Assembly: GCA_023525975.1 (NCBI GenBank)
Contig: CM042044.1
Span: forward strand, 15,052,501 to 15,116,500
Length of the DNA: 64,000 bases
Reading direction: 5' to 3'
From: Smallanthus sonchifolius
Lineage: Eukaryota; Streptophyta; Magnoliopsida; Asterales; Asteraceae
This document shows positions 1 through 10,970 of this stretch, piece by piece (position 1 is the first letter of the stretch; each line of letters opens with the position of its first letter). A program made the translations under genes and the position numbers. The notes beneath the pieces were generated by a model. It was not told where the DNA came from and did not search any database. It saw only the letters and a program-made list of their open reading frames with translations.

Positions 1-293
1 TTGAGATGTTTTCTGAGAGTAGCTTTAGTGACGATAATGTCTTTTCCGTCTACCGTAGCTTGGATTTGGGGAATCCCCTGTTCGGTAGAGTAGACGGCGG
101 TGCTCCAAAAGTCCTCCATATGAGGGATGTATATGGCGGGGTTGACGGTTAGTGCAAAGTATATCTTTGATCGACAGAGAAAATCGATCATATCATTGAA
201 TCCCTCGAACTTCTTTCCTTTTACTAGGTAGGCAGTGAAATTGTGGTAGGGTGAGAACTTGTTATCGGGCTGGTTTATGTCGACCTTTGCCAT
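1..293 (-). CDS. Extra ORF downstream of copia pol, N-terminal part
   Basis: An open frame starts with ATG at 293-291 and stays open to the window edge (97 codons). It begins MAKVDINQPDNK and contains a segment FEGFNDMIDF followed about 30 residues later by EDFWSTA and then VDGKDIIVTKATLRKHL. The pattern FW, then about 20 residues, then V-x-G-x2-I-x-V-T-x3-L-R-x2-L recurs in the extra ORF of C3 (40487 onward). From memory this family is widely annotated as hypothetical protein next to copia pol in Asteraceae genomes. It lies downstream of C1 pol in the same orientation with no LTR between, so it belongs to C1. Function is unknown; an envelope-like role is only an analogy to the SIRE third ORF. 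Confidence 0.7.
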   Translation of the reverse strand, partial: MAKVDINQPDNKFSPYHNFTAYLVKGKKFEGFNDMIDFLCRSKIYFALTVNPAIYIPHMEDFWSTAVYSTEQGIPQIQATVDGKDIIVTKATLRKHL

Positions 294-560
294 TGTTTTT
301 GGGTTTGGAGGGAAGGAGGAAGTTTTTTGAAAGGTGGTTAAGTATGGAAGGCTTTGAATGTTGTGAATGCTTGGGAGAAAATGGTTAGAGTTAGGTTGGA
401 ATTGAATGTGAAGAGGTTAAGGAGAAATTTGATTTGTGTTATAACGACAGAGGAGGGAAAACGCAAAGTTACTTGTATAATACAACCTCATTCACTTTTC
501 ACTGTTATTGCTGTAATACACTATAGCAGTCATGGTAAAGACTGAAAGTACTTTTTTACA
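294..560 (-). promoter_or_regulatory. Candidate promoter and leader of the extra ORF
   Basis: On the minus strand the 150 bases before the ATG are C/T-rich with little secondary coding potential, as in plant mRNA leaders. A TATA-like word TATTATAC lies at about 475-482 and a weaker TTATAAC near 440. No ORF of C1 crosses this stretch. That it is a promoter is inference. Confidence 0.35.
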
Positions 561-899
561 ATGGGTAAAAGTTAATTTGGACTTATTTTTACCCATCAGC
601 AGCAAACTATTGTTGCGGATGGTTAAACCTATCCGCTGCAAACTTGGTTGCTATGGATGGTTAAGTCTGTAAGCAGCAAACTCAATTGCTACTGATGGAT
701 GCAATGGTCCGCAACAAAGATGTTGCTGCTGACTGCCTTAAAGCTATCCGCATGAAACTTGTTCCTGCTAATAACTTAAAGCAGTTAGTGGCAAATTCTT
801 TGCTACTGAAGATTAGACCTGTCAGCAGCAAAAATGGTTGCTGCTGACTTGTAACTTTTTATTTACAACAAAAAGCAAACACATTTTATAAACAAAATT
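561..899. repeat. Degenerate CAGCAGCAA-type repeat between pol and extra ORF
   Basis: About ten imperfect copies of words such as CAGCAGCAAA, TATCCGCTGCAA and TTGCTGCTGA occur between 590 and 850. The same words fill the U3-side half of the C1 LTR (7230-7470) and the C2 LTR (9250-9550), although the sequences are not simply colinear. The pol stop codon is at 900-902. Confidence 0.7.
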
Positions 900-3060
900 T
901 TAGCCAAAGTTCATCATACCAATGGATTCAACTAAATATCTAAATCTAGCTTCATCAAAAGGTTTTGTGAACAAGTCAGCATATTGCTCATTGGTATGAA
1001 CTTTGGTTAAAATAATTCTCTTTTTCTCAGCTTGATCTCTTATGAAGTGATACCTGATGTCAATGTGCTTTGTCTTGGAGTGCTGCATTGGATTGTTTGT
1101 GATTGATATATCACTCTTGTTGTCCATGTGAATGGGAGTGGCCATGAAAGTCATCCCACAATCCAGCATTTGGTTTTGTATCCAGATGACTTGTGCACAA
1201 CAACTTGAAGCTGCAATGTATTCTGCTTCTGCTATAGAAGTTGATACACATGTTTGCTTCTTGCACTGCCATGAAATCAGTCTTCCTCCTAGAAACTGAC
1301 ATCCCCCTGATGTGGAATTTTTGTTCAAGTTGCATCCCCCTTAGCCACTGTTAGTGTATGCATACATGTTGAACTTATCATTTTTAGAATACCATAGCCT
1401 AAGTCTTGGGGCTCCTTTTAGATATCTAAAAATTCTCTTGACAGGTTGAAGATGTGTATTCTTTGGAGCTGCTTGGAATCTTGCACAAAGGCATACTACA
1501 AACATGATATCTGGCCTTGAGGCAGTGAGATACATGAGTGACCCTATCATTGCACGGTATTGATGTTGATCAGTGTTTTGACCATCTTTGTCTGGAGTCG
1601 GCTGATGATGCACTTGCATAGGGGTTCTTGCAGCAGAGCAGTCGGCCATCTTGAATCTTTCCAAATGCTCTTTACATATTTGGATTGGCTGATGAAGATT
1701 CCATTTTGGACCTGTTTGACTTGTAGACCCAAAAAGAAATTTAGTTCACCCATTGAACTTATTTCAAACTTTGAGTGCATTAGGATCTCAAAGTCATTAC
1801 ACAACTTCTTCCTTGTTGATCCAAAGATGATATCATCAACATAGATTTGTACCAGTAGTATATCTCCCCCTTCATCTTTGATAAACAAGGTCTGGTCAAT
1901 GGCACCTCTTCTGAAGTTGTTGCTTAGCATATATCCAGACAGAGTTTCATACCAGGCTCTTGGAGCTTGATGTAAGCCATAGAGAGCTTTGTCTAGTTTG
2001 AACACTTTGTTAGGATGTGCAGGATCTATAAAACCTGGAGGCTGTTTGACATATACTTCCTCACCAATCTTCCCATACAGAAAGGCACTCTTGACATCCA
2101 TTTGATAAACCATGAAATTCTTGGATGCAACATATGCCAGAAGATTTTGATGGCCTCTAGCCTGGCAATAGGAGCAAAGACTTCATCATAGTCAATTCCT
2201 TCTTCCTGTGTGTAGCCTTGAGCTACAAGTTTGGCTTTGTTCTTGATGACAATGCCACTCTCATCTTGCTTGTTCCTGAATACCCATCTTGTGCCAATAG
2301 CAGTTTGACCAGGTGGAAGAGCAACAAGTTTCTAGACATCCTGTCTTTTGAATTGCAGCAACTCTTCCTGCATTGCGTCAATCCAACTGCTGTGTTTCAG
2401 AGCTTCATCTATCTTCTTGGGTTCTACCTGAGAAAGAAATCAGGAAAAGAGACATATATTGGTCTCATGAGATTTGCTTCTTGTTTGAACTCCTTGGTGT
2501 ACTTGGCCAATGATGTTTTCCAGGGGATGTTCCTTGTTGATTCTCTGTGCTGGTACAACATCCAATTGTATCCCTTGCTCAAGATTGCTTTGATTCTGAT
2601 CAGGAAACTCTTCATTCATGGTGGAAGAGTCTTCAATATCAACAGCAACATCAACGTTATCAGCATCAGCATTATCAACAGCAGCATCTGCAGCAGATGC
2701 CTCTACAGCATTTACAGATGTGTCTTCATTCGGATTTTCATTTTCAGAGAGGCTGCTACTGGTGACATTTGAGAATCTGGTTCTGGCTTCACTGGCTTCA
2801 ATAGCTTCCACCACAGATGGAGGATCAATAGATGGACTTCTCAGTCTGATAGAGGGACTAGTGAACTCCAATCTGTAGTCAGTGGAAGATGTGGAAGCTG
2901 GTGCTTTGGAATAGGTAGACTCTATATTTGAGAAGATGAGAGGCTCAAATATTTGTGTGAAGTAGTATATAACAAAGAGCCAGTCTAGGCCTTTTCCCTT
3001 TTCACATGCAATGTGTTCCCTATATTCCACATTGGCTGATTCTTCCACGATTCTTTTTTT
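900..3060 (-). pseudogene. C1 pol, linker plus reverse transcriptase and RNase H
   Basis: The serine- and acid-rich linker after integrase is at 3048-2440. The RT palm has the catalytic YVDD at 1843-1832 followed by IIFGST, and the copia RNase H block ends KTKHIDIRYHFIRD at about 1070-1030. Breaks: the linker frame ends at a TGA (2440-2442) and the same frame hits TAG (2332-2334, where Trp is expected). A one-base deletion lies near 2140, a frameshift near 1660, and an in-frame TAA at 1341-1343. RT converts element RNA to cDNA and RNase H removes the RNA strand; this copy cannot do so. Confidence 0.9.
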
Positions 3061-4311
3061 TTAGTTGAATACTCTGTAGGCCTTGGATTGAGAGGAATAG
3101 CCCACAAAATATCCTTCATCAGATTTGGCACCAAACTTAGGAAGAACCCCATGTGTGATCAGAATGGTGCATAGACATCTAAAAGGTTTTAGAAATCCAA
3201 TGTAGGGAACTCTTTTGAACCAGAGCTCATAAGGTGTCTTGTTGAGTGGCTTGCCAATGAGAACTCTATTATGCACATAGTAAGCTGTGCTGACTGCTTC
3301 TGCCCAGAATGTGAGAGGCAGTTTTGAATCAGTCAACATTGATCTTGCTGATTCAATTAGAGTTATGTTTCTTCTTTCAGCAACCCCATTTTGTTGAGGA
3401 GTTCTTGGAGCACTGTATTGTCTTTCTATTCCCTTGCTCTCACAGAAACAGTTTAGAGTGTGGTTCTTGAATTCTGTACCTTGATCACACCTTATAATTT
3501 TCACCTTTTGATTGCTTTGATTCTCAACTCGAAGAATGTAAGATTTAAGAATCTCAACAGTTTCATCTTTTGTCCTCAAGAAGTATACCCATGAAAATCT
3601 GGTATAGTCATCAGTGCTCACCACACAGTATGACTTCTTGCCCATTGACATGACATTTGTAGGACCAAAGAGATCCATATGCAGCAGCTGTAGTGGAGTG
3701 TCATTTGAATTCAATGTCTTGGGCTTGTGAGAACTTTTATGTTGCTTCCCCTTCAAGCATGCAATGCAATGATCCTCAAGTTGGAATTCTTTGTCAGGAA
3801 GCCCTCTTACAAGATTTTCCTTCACCAATTTGTTAATGGTTTTTATATTGACATGACTTAATCTCCTGTGCCAGAGAGCTGATTCATTTGATAGAAAATA
3901 AGATACACTACCAGATGGAGTGACCTCATTCATGTCGAGCACATATAGGTTATCTTTTCTCGAAGCAGTCAATAGTATCTTCTCTAGAGGAGGTTTGCTT
4001 AAACTAAGGGATAGTACAAAACATTCCTTATCTGTGAAAAGCATCCAATGCTTTTGATCACAGACCTTGGATATGCTCATGAGATTGAAGTCTAATTCTT
4101 TGACATAGTTTACTCTTTCAATACTCATCCTTTCATTGGAAAAACTTCCTTGTCCAGTGATTGATCCTCCTTTTGAATCACTCCCAAAGGCAACATATCC
4201 TCCATTGAAGTGTCTGAAGTTGGAGAGGATGGATCTGTTGCCGGTCATGCGCCTGGAACAACCACTGTCTATAACCCAGGTGTTATTCTTGGGACCTAGC
4301 TGTCCCTGCAC
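3061..4311 (-). CDS. C1 pol, protease and integrase (intact 416-codon segment)
   Basis: Domains in order: retropepsin with active site DSGCS (residues about 15-19); GAG-pre-integrase zinc region with LWHRRLSHVN and the pair C-x2-C (CIAC) around residues 150-185; integrase core with the DDE triad in LHMDLFGP, IRCDQGTEF and NGVAERRN. The frame ends at a TAA (3061-3063) that interrupts a sequence continuing in the same frame into the linker, so it is a nonsense mutation rather than a natural end. Protease cuts the polyprotein and integrase inserts the cDNA. This is the longest undamaged pol segment of C1. Confidence 0.92.
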   Translation of the reverse strand: MQGQLGPKNNTWVIDSGCSRRMTGNRSILSNFRHFNGGYVAFGSDSKGGSITGQGSFSNERMSIERVNYVKELDFNLMSISKVCDQKHWMLFTDKECFVLSLSLSKPPLEKILLTASRKDNLYVLDMNEVTPSGSVSYFLSNESALWHRRLSHVNIKTINKLVKENLVRGLPDKEFQLEDHCIACLKGKQHKSSHKPKTLNSNDTPLQLLHMDLFGPTNVMSMGKKSYCVVSTDDYTRFSWVYFLRTKDETVEILKSYILRVENQSNQKVKIIRCDQGTEFKNHTLNCFCESKGIERQYSAPRTPQQNGVAERRNITLIESARSMLTDSKLPLTFWAEAVSTAYYVHNRVLIGKPLNKTPYELWFKRVPYIGFLKPFRCLCTILITHGVLPKFGAKSDEGYFVGYSSQSKAYRVFN

Positions 4312-4322
4312 ATGAGAGAGAT

Positions 4323-6633
4323 CTAGTTAGAGGGAGGAACCCAAGAACTTGCAAACTTGGGTAAGTATGTTGTTGGATCAGCAACATCAATATTTTTGCA
4401 TTCAATGGAGCCAATGATGATGCTTTGAGGGATAAAGGCTGGGATCTTGGCTTTCCATTGCTGTGGAGGTGGTTTTCCAGATCTCTTTGCTTTGTCAGCA
4501 GCTGATGTTGCTTTAGCTTTTGACAGATTTGCTTGATCAGCAGTAGATTTTGCTACTGAGGACTTTGGCTTATCAGCAGCAGATTTTGTTGCTGCTGATG
4601 GTTTTACTTGAGCAGCAGCAGACTCGGTTGCTGCTGAAGGCTTATCCTTTGGTTTCTTGGACTTTACTAGATGAACACATTTTTTGCTGGCTGCTGATGG
4701 TTTAACAACAGATGTATGTCTATCCTTCTTTACCTTGTTACCAGATGGTTTCTCTGTAGAGGTTCTTTTGTTGATAGGCTTTTGGTTAGGAGGGACTTGA
4801 TGAAGAATCTGGTTGAAAGGATTAAATTCACAATTTGCAGCAAAGTGGTCTGATTCACCACAAATGATGCAAGATTGTTGAGGTTTTGGCAGCTGCGTCT
4901 TTGGTGGGGAGAGAGAGTTTTTGAAATGAGTTGCCTTGGCTTCAAAGCTTCTTACCTTTTTGTTCTTGTTTGTCTTCTCAAAAGCATGTTGCTTGAGGTT
5001 TCTTTGTTGCTGAAGGTAGTAGAAGCCGGTGCTGGCAGTATGGTTGTATTTGCCACAGACAAAGCATGATTTAGCCAATTTGTCCCTTTGAAAGTACACA
5101 TAGTCATTTTTCTTGAATAAGTCTTTGAAATTCCAGGGATGGGCTTTGTTGTGCTCAAAGGTGGCTTCCTCCAATGTCTTTTGAACATATAGAGCTTTTT
5201 CTCTAGGTAGACTGGTTTTGGGTTGAGGATTTGGGTTGGTGGAGATTGAGGACTGTCCCTTTTCAACAGTTAGCTTTCTTCCTTCCGGGGGATAGCTGAT
5301 TTTCGATTTGTTTGGTGAGTTGAGAATACTGGTACTGTTTTTGAAGGGATTAAAGGGCTTGGATTGTTGGCTTTAATAACTTCAAAGGCAGGTGGTGATG
5401 GAGCTTTATTGGTTTTAGTGGAGTCTGAGCATATGGACTTAGACTCGGATGAAGTAGTGCATTCTTGCATAGTGGTTTCTTGGACAACAGGGTCAAGATT
5501 TCGGTTGGCCATATCAAGGTTGGAAAGATTGAAACTTGGTTCATGAATGGCTACATAGTCAGCAAGTGGAGGAACATCATTGTAGGTTTGTTCAACTTGA
5601 AATCCAAGTCCAGCGGTTACCTTTTCATGAATTTGAGCATCCAAAAGTCTTTGCAGCTTTTTGGATGCAAACTCATATTTTTCCACATGGATCTTTTGGT
5701 CTGCTAATTCTGCCCTTGTAGCCTTTAACTTAACCAGAAGATCATCAATCTGAGTTTCAAGGTTTGTTTGTTCATGTTTTAATGATGAAATTTCTTTCTT
5801 TAAACAGTTAATCTTTTCTTTGTAACTGTTTTCAACCTTTTTAAATTCAGATTTCATTTGGTGAAACTCTTCATTTTGATATATGAGATTCTGGTTATGT
5901 TTCCTGTATCCAAGGACCTTATCAATACAAGCTTGAGTACAAATATTTTCATATACCTGAGGTGGTATCTCTGATGTGTCTGCCATGAGAGCTTGATTGT
6001 TGGCAAGAAGATCCTCATACCGGAAGCTCCAATCAAAGTCAGCAGTTCCAACAGCTGCACAAGCTGCAGTGTCCAGCAGCTTGGGAGAGATCTAATAAAC
6101 TTTTTAAGAATATCTTCATTCTCTAGCTTTACTTTGGAGCACTGCAGTTCTCCCACCAGGTAAGTGTACCTGTTATACAAAAAGGTTAGTGACTCACCTT
6201 CCTTCTAGACGAAGTTTTCGTATTGCTGTTTCAGGACATCCCTTCTGTTTTCTTTGACTTCCTCTGAGCCAGCAAACATCTTCTCAAGAGCCTTCCAGAG
6301 CTCCTTAGCAGTTTTGTAACTTCTGAAGTTATGAAAAAATTCATTTGGAAGGCACATTTGGATAGCTCCTAGTGCCTTGAAGTCCACCTCCATCTTCTTT
6401 ATGTCCTCTTCTGAGTACTTGGAGGGCTCCTTCAGAACTAGTGGTCCTCCAGAATCAGCAGAGGCCACCATGGGAGTGTAGGGTCCATCCCTGATGGATT
6501 TCCACATTCCGTACTCTTGATAACAGAAAAAGCTTTCCATGTGATTCTTCCACATGTCGTAGTCTTCCCCAGATACCAATCTTGGTGGTCGGTTGATGCT
6601 GCCGATGTCTTCAAATCCATTGCTCTGTGCCAT
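4323..6633 (-). pseudogene. C1 gag (capsid/nucleocapsid), broken
   Basis: The N-terminal UBN2-like part starts at 6633 (MAQSNGFEDIG) and is stopped by TAG at 6205-6207. The C2 copy has Gly there, so this is a mutation. It continues through LYNRYTYLVG to about 6080, then frameshifts. At 5986-5270 a long coiled coil (residues about 40-125) follows, typical of SIRE-type gag. After another shift near 5175 comes a zinc-knuckle region: CFVCGKYNHTASTG has lost its last Cys, while CIICGESDHFAANC is a complete CX2CX4HX4C. A Lys/Ala/Ser-rich stretch at 4720-4480 is encoded by the same CAGCAG-type words seen in the LTR. Confidence 0.85.
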
Positions 6634-6731
6634 CTTTGTTTTTGTGATTTTGGGTGACTTGATTAAAGAGAGAGTTTAGAATAGAACCAGAAGTGATTAA
6701 ACAAGTGTGAGTTTGTTTAATCTGAGCCAAA

Positions 6732-6743
6732 GCTCTGACACCA
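6732..6743 (-). other. C1 primer-binding site (tRNA-iMet type)
   Basis: Reads TGGTGTCAGAGC on the minus strand, one base from the plant initiator-tRNA complement TGGTATCAGAGC, and sits 2 bases inside the LTR end. Confidence 0.85.
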
Positions 6744-6937
6744 CTTGTAGGATCGTGAAAGTACAAGATGGTTCTATTCTTAGTTGAAATTGGCGGAAAC
6801 AATAGCAACTACACAAGTATAATCAAGTAAACAGAAAGAATATGTATAAGAACACTGTTGTATTAAGCTTTTGCAAATAAACGATTACAAATGAAAACTC
6901 AATCAAAAAGCACACTTACAATGAAGTGTTTACACAG

Positions 6938-6945
6938 TATTTATA
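6938..6945 (-). promoter_or_regulatory. TATA box of C1 LTR
   Basis: TATAAATA on the minus strand, about 190 bases before the inner LTR end, in the position expected for the U3/R boundary. Confidence 0.6.
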
Positions 6946-7303
6946 CTAACTTAGAATCAAGACAGACCCTTGATTCTAAGGATCAGATTTAACACAGACC
7001 GTTGATCTTTTGTATAAAGCTAACTATTACAAGTTTAGTCTAAACTAGATAACTTTATTGAAGTTTCTTCTTTATGCATCATTACTTGCATGCTTGGAGA
7101 AGAGCATTGTTGTCCGTCATTGGTTGCACCATTGAGGTTCCTTCTGCTTTGAGTGTGTCAGTAGCTTTTGCAGAAAGTTGTCAGTGACGCTTGGCATGGA
7201 TAGTTAGCTGCAATGTTTTATCTTCAAGGCACAAGGCTGTCAGCAGCAAGGATTAGGATCAGCAGCAAGATGTGACCATCCAAAGCTGCTGATGATTTGC
7301 CTA

Positions 7304-7332
7304 TCAGCAGCATCAAGTGTTGATGCTGCTGA
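7304..7332. repeat. Perfect hairpin in C1 LTR
   Basis: Two 13-base arms (TCAGCAGCATCAA and its complement) around a 3-base loop GTG. The C2 LTR has the same hairpin at 9371-9399 with one extra loop base and a broken end pair. Confidence 0.8.
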
Positions 7333-7527
7333 GAAGCCTATTCGCAGCAACTCTGGTCTTCAGCAGATAAGGCTATCCACAGCAGATATGTTCTTCAGCA
7401 GAAGAACAAGTATCCGCTGCAGATAAGCTTATCTGCAGCAGTTTGTTGGTCAGCAGCAAACTCTAAGATCAACAGCATTTGTACTTAGAAAATTTTGTAG
7501 CCATCAGTCTTTATTTCTACATACAGT

Positions 7528-8793
7528 TTGAGCAAGAAGAGTGGCTTGTTGCTGTCTTGGCTGGGCTTGGTGAGCTTGTCTTGTCTGAGCAGCAGCTGGG
7601 TTTGCCTTTGGTGCCTTGCATTCTCTAGCAAAGTGACCAAGTTGGTTACAATTTTAACATCTCAGTTTGCTTTTGTCCAAGCCAACTCTGGTGTTGGAGT
7701 TGTTGCTTGGAATGGGTCTTACTGTTCTAGAGTAAAACCTTTTTGCTCTTAGAGAGAGCATGTCATAGGAGTGTTGTATATCCATTTCTTCTAGATCATT
7801 TGGATGAAAATATTCCAGATCTTCCTTGATATAGGACATATTACTTGAGTTTTCAGAGACAAAGGCAGCAGAAGTTGAGGTTTGAGGTGGGGCTTCAAGA
7901 AGAAATGGTGAGTTGTTTAATTGAGAGGTTGGAGTCTGGGGATGAGTGACAATGGGAGGGTAGTAGTTGCTTGAACTAGGAACTGAGTGGTCAGAGTGAA
8001 GTGCAGAGGAAGTGGTGGTGGATGATGAGGCTGTTGAGTAACTTGAGCTTCTTTCTTTGGCTTGAATCATTTCTAATTCATAGGTTTTCAGCATGCTAAA
8101 CAGATCAGTCATCTGCAGAGTCTTTAAATTTTCAGTTCTTCTGATTGACACTGTGTAAAGTGTCTAGCAGTTTGGAAGGGACCTGATGAACTTCTTGAGA
8201 ATGTCTTCATTCTCCAGCCTCAATTTTGAGCACTGTACCTGTCCCACAAGATAGGTGTACCTGTTATACAACACAATAAGAGACTCACCTTCCTTCCCGA
8301 CAAAGTTCTCATATTGTTGCTTCAGAATGTCTCTTCTATTTTCTTTCACTTCTTCTGACCCAGCAAACATCTTCTTAAGAGCCTCCCATAGCTCCTTGGC
8401 AGTCTTGTATCCTCTGAAGTTGTGAAATATTTCATTTGGCAAGCACATCTGAATGGCTCCCAAGGCTTTGAAGTCTACCACCATCTTCTTAATGTCTTCA
8501 ACTGAATACTTTGAGAGTTCTTTAGGGACTGATGGACCTCCAGAATCAGCAGAGGCCACCATGGGTACACATGGTCCGTCTTTAATGGATCTCCACATCC
8601 CATATTCTTTATAGCAGAAGAAACTTTCCATCATGTTCTTCCACATATCATAGTCTTCTCCAGACACCAGTCTTGGTGGTCTGTTGATGCTTCCAGTATC
8701 ACAAAACCATTGTTTTGTGCCATTTTGGATTTGTGATATATGGTGTCTTAGCAAAGAGATAGTATTGAATAGAACTAGAGAGTGACTAAACAA
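7528..8793 (-). pseudogene. C2 gag, broken
   Basis: The coding frame opens near 8793 and gives the same UBN2-like gag as C1 (about 80 percent alike by eye), reading through the point where C1 has a stop. It stops at TAG 8164-8166, where a Trp is expected (LPNC-W-TLYTVS). It resumes in the same frame with a Ser/Thr/Pro-rich linker (8151 on) and enters a zinc knuckle, whose second position is a TAA (C-stop-NC-x4-H-x4-C) at about 7651. The frame then continues to 7528, where C1 begins. Confidence 0.87.
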
Positions 8794-8822
8794 GTGTGAG
8801 TTTGTTTAATCTGTGAGCCAAA

Positions 8823-8834
8823 GCTCTGATACCA
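8823..8834 (-). other. C2 primer-binding site (tRNA-iMet)
   Basis: Exact TGGTATCAGAGC on the minus strand, 2 bases inside the LTR end. Confidence 0.9.
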
Positions 8835-8836
8835 CT

Positions 8837-9590
8837 TGTAGGATTGGTGAATAAAATACGGTTCTATTCTAGTTGGGATTAGCGGAAACAATCACAACTA
8901 AGAAATGTAAACAAGTAAACACAAAGAATAATGATAAATGCAATTTGTATTAAGCTTCAATGGTTACAAGATTACAGAGAAAACTCTAAGAAAGCACACT
9001 TGTACAATGAACAGATACAGTAATTATATAGTAACTTAGAATCAAGACAGACGTTGATCTTGTATACTAGAAGCTATACTATAAGTTAAGACAACAAATA
9101 CTACAAAAGTTAACTTTAATCAAACGTCACCTTAGGCATCATTGCTTGGATACTTGGAAGGAGAGCGTTGTTGTCTTTTATTGTCTGCACCAGTAACATT
9201 CTTTATGCATGTGATGTGTCAGAGTTGCAGCAGAAAGTTGTCAGTAGTAAAGTTGCTTTTGCTTTGCCAATCAGCAGCAACGATTGATCTTCGGCAAATA
9301 TGGCTATCAGCAGCAAAGTTGGTGATCCACATCAAGACTCAACTATCCAAAGCTGCTGATGATTTGCCTATCAGCAGCATCAAGTGTTTGATGCTGCTAA
9401 GAAGCCTATCAACAGCAACTCTGGTCTTCAGCAGATAAGGCTGTCCGCAGCAGAGTTGTCCATCAGCAGGAGAACACCTATTCGTAGCAAACAAGCTTAT
9501 CCGCAGCAGCTTGTTAGTCTGCAGCAAAATTGTGGAGTCCGCAGCAGTTGTACTTAGAGAATTTTGTAGCCATCAGTCTTTTTATCTACA
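8837..9590 (-). repeat. C2 5' LTR (754 bp)
   Basis: TGTAGGATT at 8837 to ATCTACA at 9590. Homologous to the C1 LTR over its length; the outer end abuts gypsy RT sequence. The TATA box seen in C1 is degraded here (TACTATATAATT around 9020). Confidence 0.9.
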
Positions 9591-10550
9591 TATCCTCTTC
9601 TCGGACTCTGATGGTAACCAGATCTAAGATCTATCTTAGAATAGAAGTTTGATCCTTGGAGTTGATCAAACAGATCATCTATGCGGGGTAGAGGATAACG
9701 ATTCTTGATCGTCACTTTGTTCAGCTTACGATAGTCGATGCACATGTGGAAAGTCCCATCCTTCTTCTTGACAAATAGGATTGGACCTCCCCATGGCGAT
9801 GAGCTAGGTAGGATGAAACCTTTATCCAACTACTCTTGCGGTTAAGTGGATAGCTCTAGCAATTGACACTGCTCCGGATTCACTAGGTGCAAGGCTGTAA
9901 GGTGCCCGAGCAATTGACACTGCTCCGGATGCTAGGTCGATTTGAAATTCTACTTGACGATGCGGTCGCAGACTAGGTAAGTCTTCGGGAAATACTTCTG
10001 GATAATCACGTATAATTGGGATGTCATCAATCTTCTTCTCCCCATATGGCTGCTCGGCGACGAGAGCCAAAATAGCAGTATGACCTTTTCGAAGACACTT
10101 ATGTGCTTTCATGAAGGATATGATGCCAATGACTGCACCACTCCTTTCGCCTTGAACAGAAAGAGTTTCTCCACTCGGGAGAGGAAGGTGAACAATTTTC
10201 TCATGACAGATAATCTCGGCTTGGTTCTTAGATAACCAATCCATGCCGACAATTACGTCAAAACTACCATGTGTGACCGGCATAAGGTCAATATCAAGTC
10301 TATGACCAGCCAATACAAGTTTATAACCCTTAAGAATGTGGGTTGCTTCAATTATCTATCCATAAGCTATTTCTATGATGTACTTAGCTTCTAGCAGGGT
10401 TGGAGTTTCTTTTATCAAGTCACAAAGTTTCTTAGATATAAAACTCCTATCAGCACCAGTGTCAAAAAGGACAGAAGCAAAGAAATTGTTTAAGAGGAAC
10501 TTACCGGTAACCACATTGTGATCGTATCTCGCTTCTCCGGATCCAAGCAC
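9591..10550 (-). pseudogene. G1 protease and N-terminal RT, broken
   Basis: The retropepsin motif VLFDTGADRSFIS is at 10550-10356, followed after a stop by MDWLSKNQAEIICH and [11 protein letters not shown] (10313-10000). The RT start reads [17 protein letters not shown], then [22 protein letters not shown] and [10 protein letters not shown], where C2 cuts it at 9591. Between protease and RT a 21-base word (AGCAATTGACACTG...) occurs twice, at about 9856 and 9909, adding a duplicated SGAVSIAR peptide and shifting the frame. Confidence 0.88.
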
Positions 10551-10970
10551 AAAGGCTCGTCCCTTCGCATCGTTTCCGCCATTGTTGTCATTATTTTTAC
10601 CGTTGTTGATGTTGTTATCTTGGTTATGGTTATTGTTGCCATTACTCCTTTCTTCAGTTGAGGATAATCCTTCTGAAAGTGTCCTTCCTAACCACCCTTA
10701 AAACAACCTTTTGTAGATCCCGGTTGCTAGAAATGTTGTTTGGCTTGTGGTTCACCTCTACAGTCCTTCGCAGCATGGCCCACCTTGCCACACCGCTGGT
10801 AAAGATTTCTCTCACAAGCACCGAGATGATGAAAATTACACTTGTTGCACTTAGGGTATCTCCCCGTATAACCACTCTGGTTTTGACCTGAAGAGGTCGA
10901 CTGGTTGAAAGTCTTAGTAGACTTAAAGCTACGCTGTTGTTGATGGGGTTGGTTAGATTAAATCCTTGTT
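10551..10970 (-). pseudogene. G1 gag C-terminal zinc-finger remnant
   Basis: Minus-strand translation gives YPKCNKCNFHHLGAC followed by QRCGKVGHAAKDC, the paired zinc-finger layout of Tekay-type gag; the first Cys of the second knuckle is lost and two stops follow. The N-terminal capsid part is not recognisable upstream. Confidence 0.65.

Larger units (their letters stand above)
1..7521 (-). mobile_element. C1: Ty1-copia element (SIRE/Maximus-like), left part outside window
   Basis: Read on the minus strand the order is 5' LTR (6746-7521), iMet-type primer-binding site, gag, protease-integrase, RT-RNase H, a repeat-rich spacer and then an extra ORF that runs off the window. A gag with coiled coil and zinc knuckles, a long pol and an ORF after pol fit the SIRE/Maximus lineage. 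The element lies inside the gag gene of copia C2. The 5 bases outside its LTR (7522-7526, TACAG) should be repeated at the far left end, which is not in the window. All ORFs except protease-integrase are broken, so it is not autonomous. Confidence 0.88.
6746..7521 (-). repeat. C1 5' LTR (776 bp)
   Basis: Bounded by TGTAGGATC at 6746 and TTTCTACA at 7521 (TG...CA). The inner side adjoins the primer-binding site and the outer side adjoins C2 gag sequence. It is clearly homologous to the C2 LTR at 8837-9590. The U3 half holds CAGCAGCAA-type words and a 13-bp-arm hairpin. Confidence 0.9.
7522..9590 (-). mobile_element. C2: Ty1-copia element, 5' part only
   Basis: A second copy of the C1 family. 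Only its 5' LTR, primer-binding site and most of gag are in the window; the rest lies beyond C1 on the left. It is inserted into the RT gene of gypsy G1, and the 5 bases next to its LTR (9591-9595, TATCC) are the expected target duplication. Confidence 0.88.

Noticed and set aside
2218..2772. 184-residue ORF on the + strand
   Set aside because: Opposite strand of C1 pol (linker and RT), low-complexity translation of repeats.
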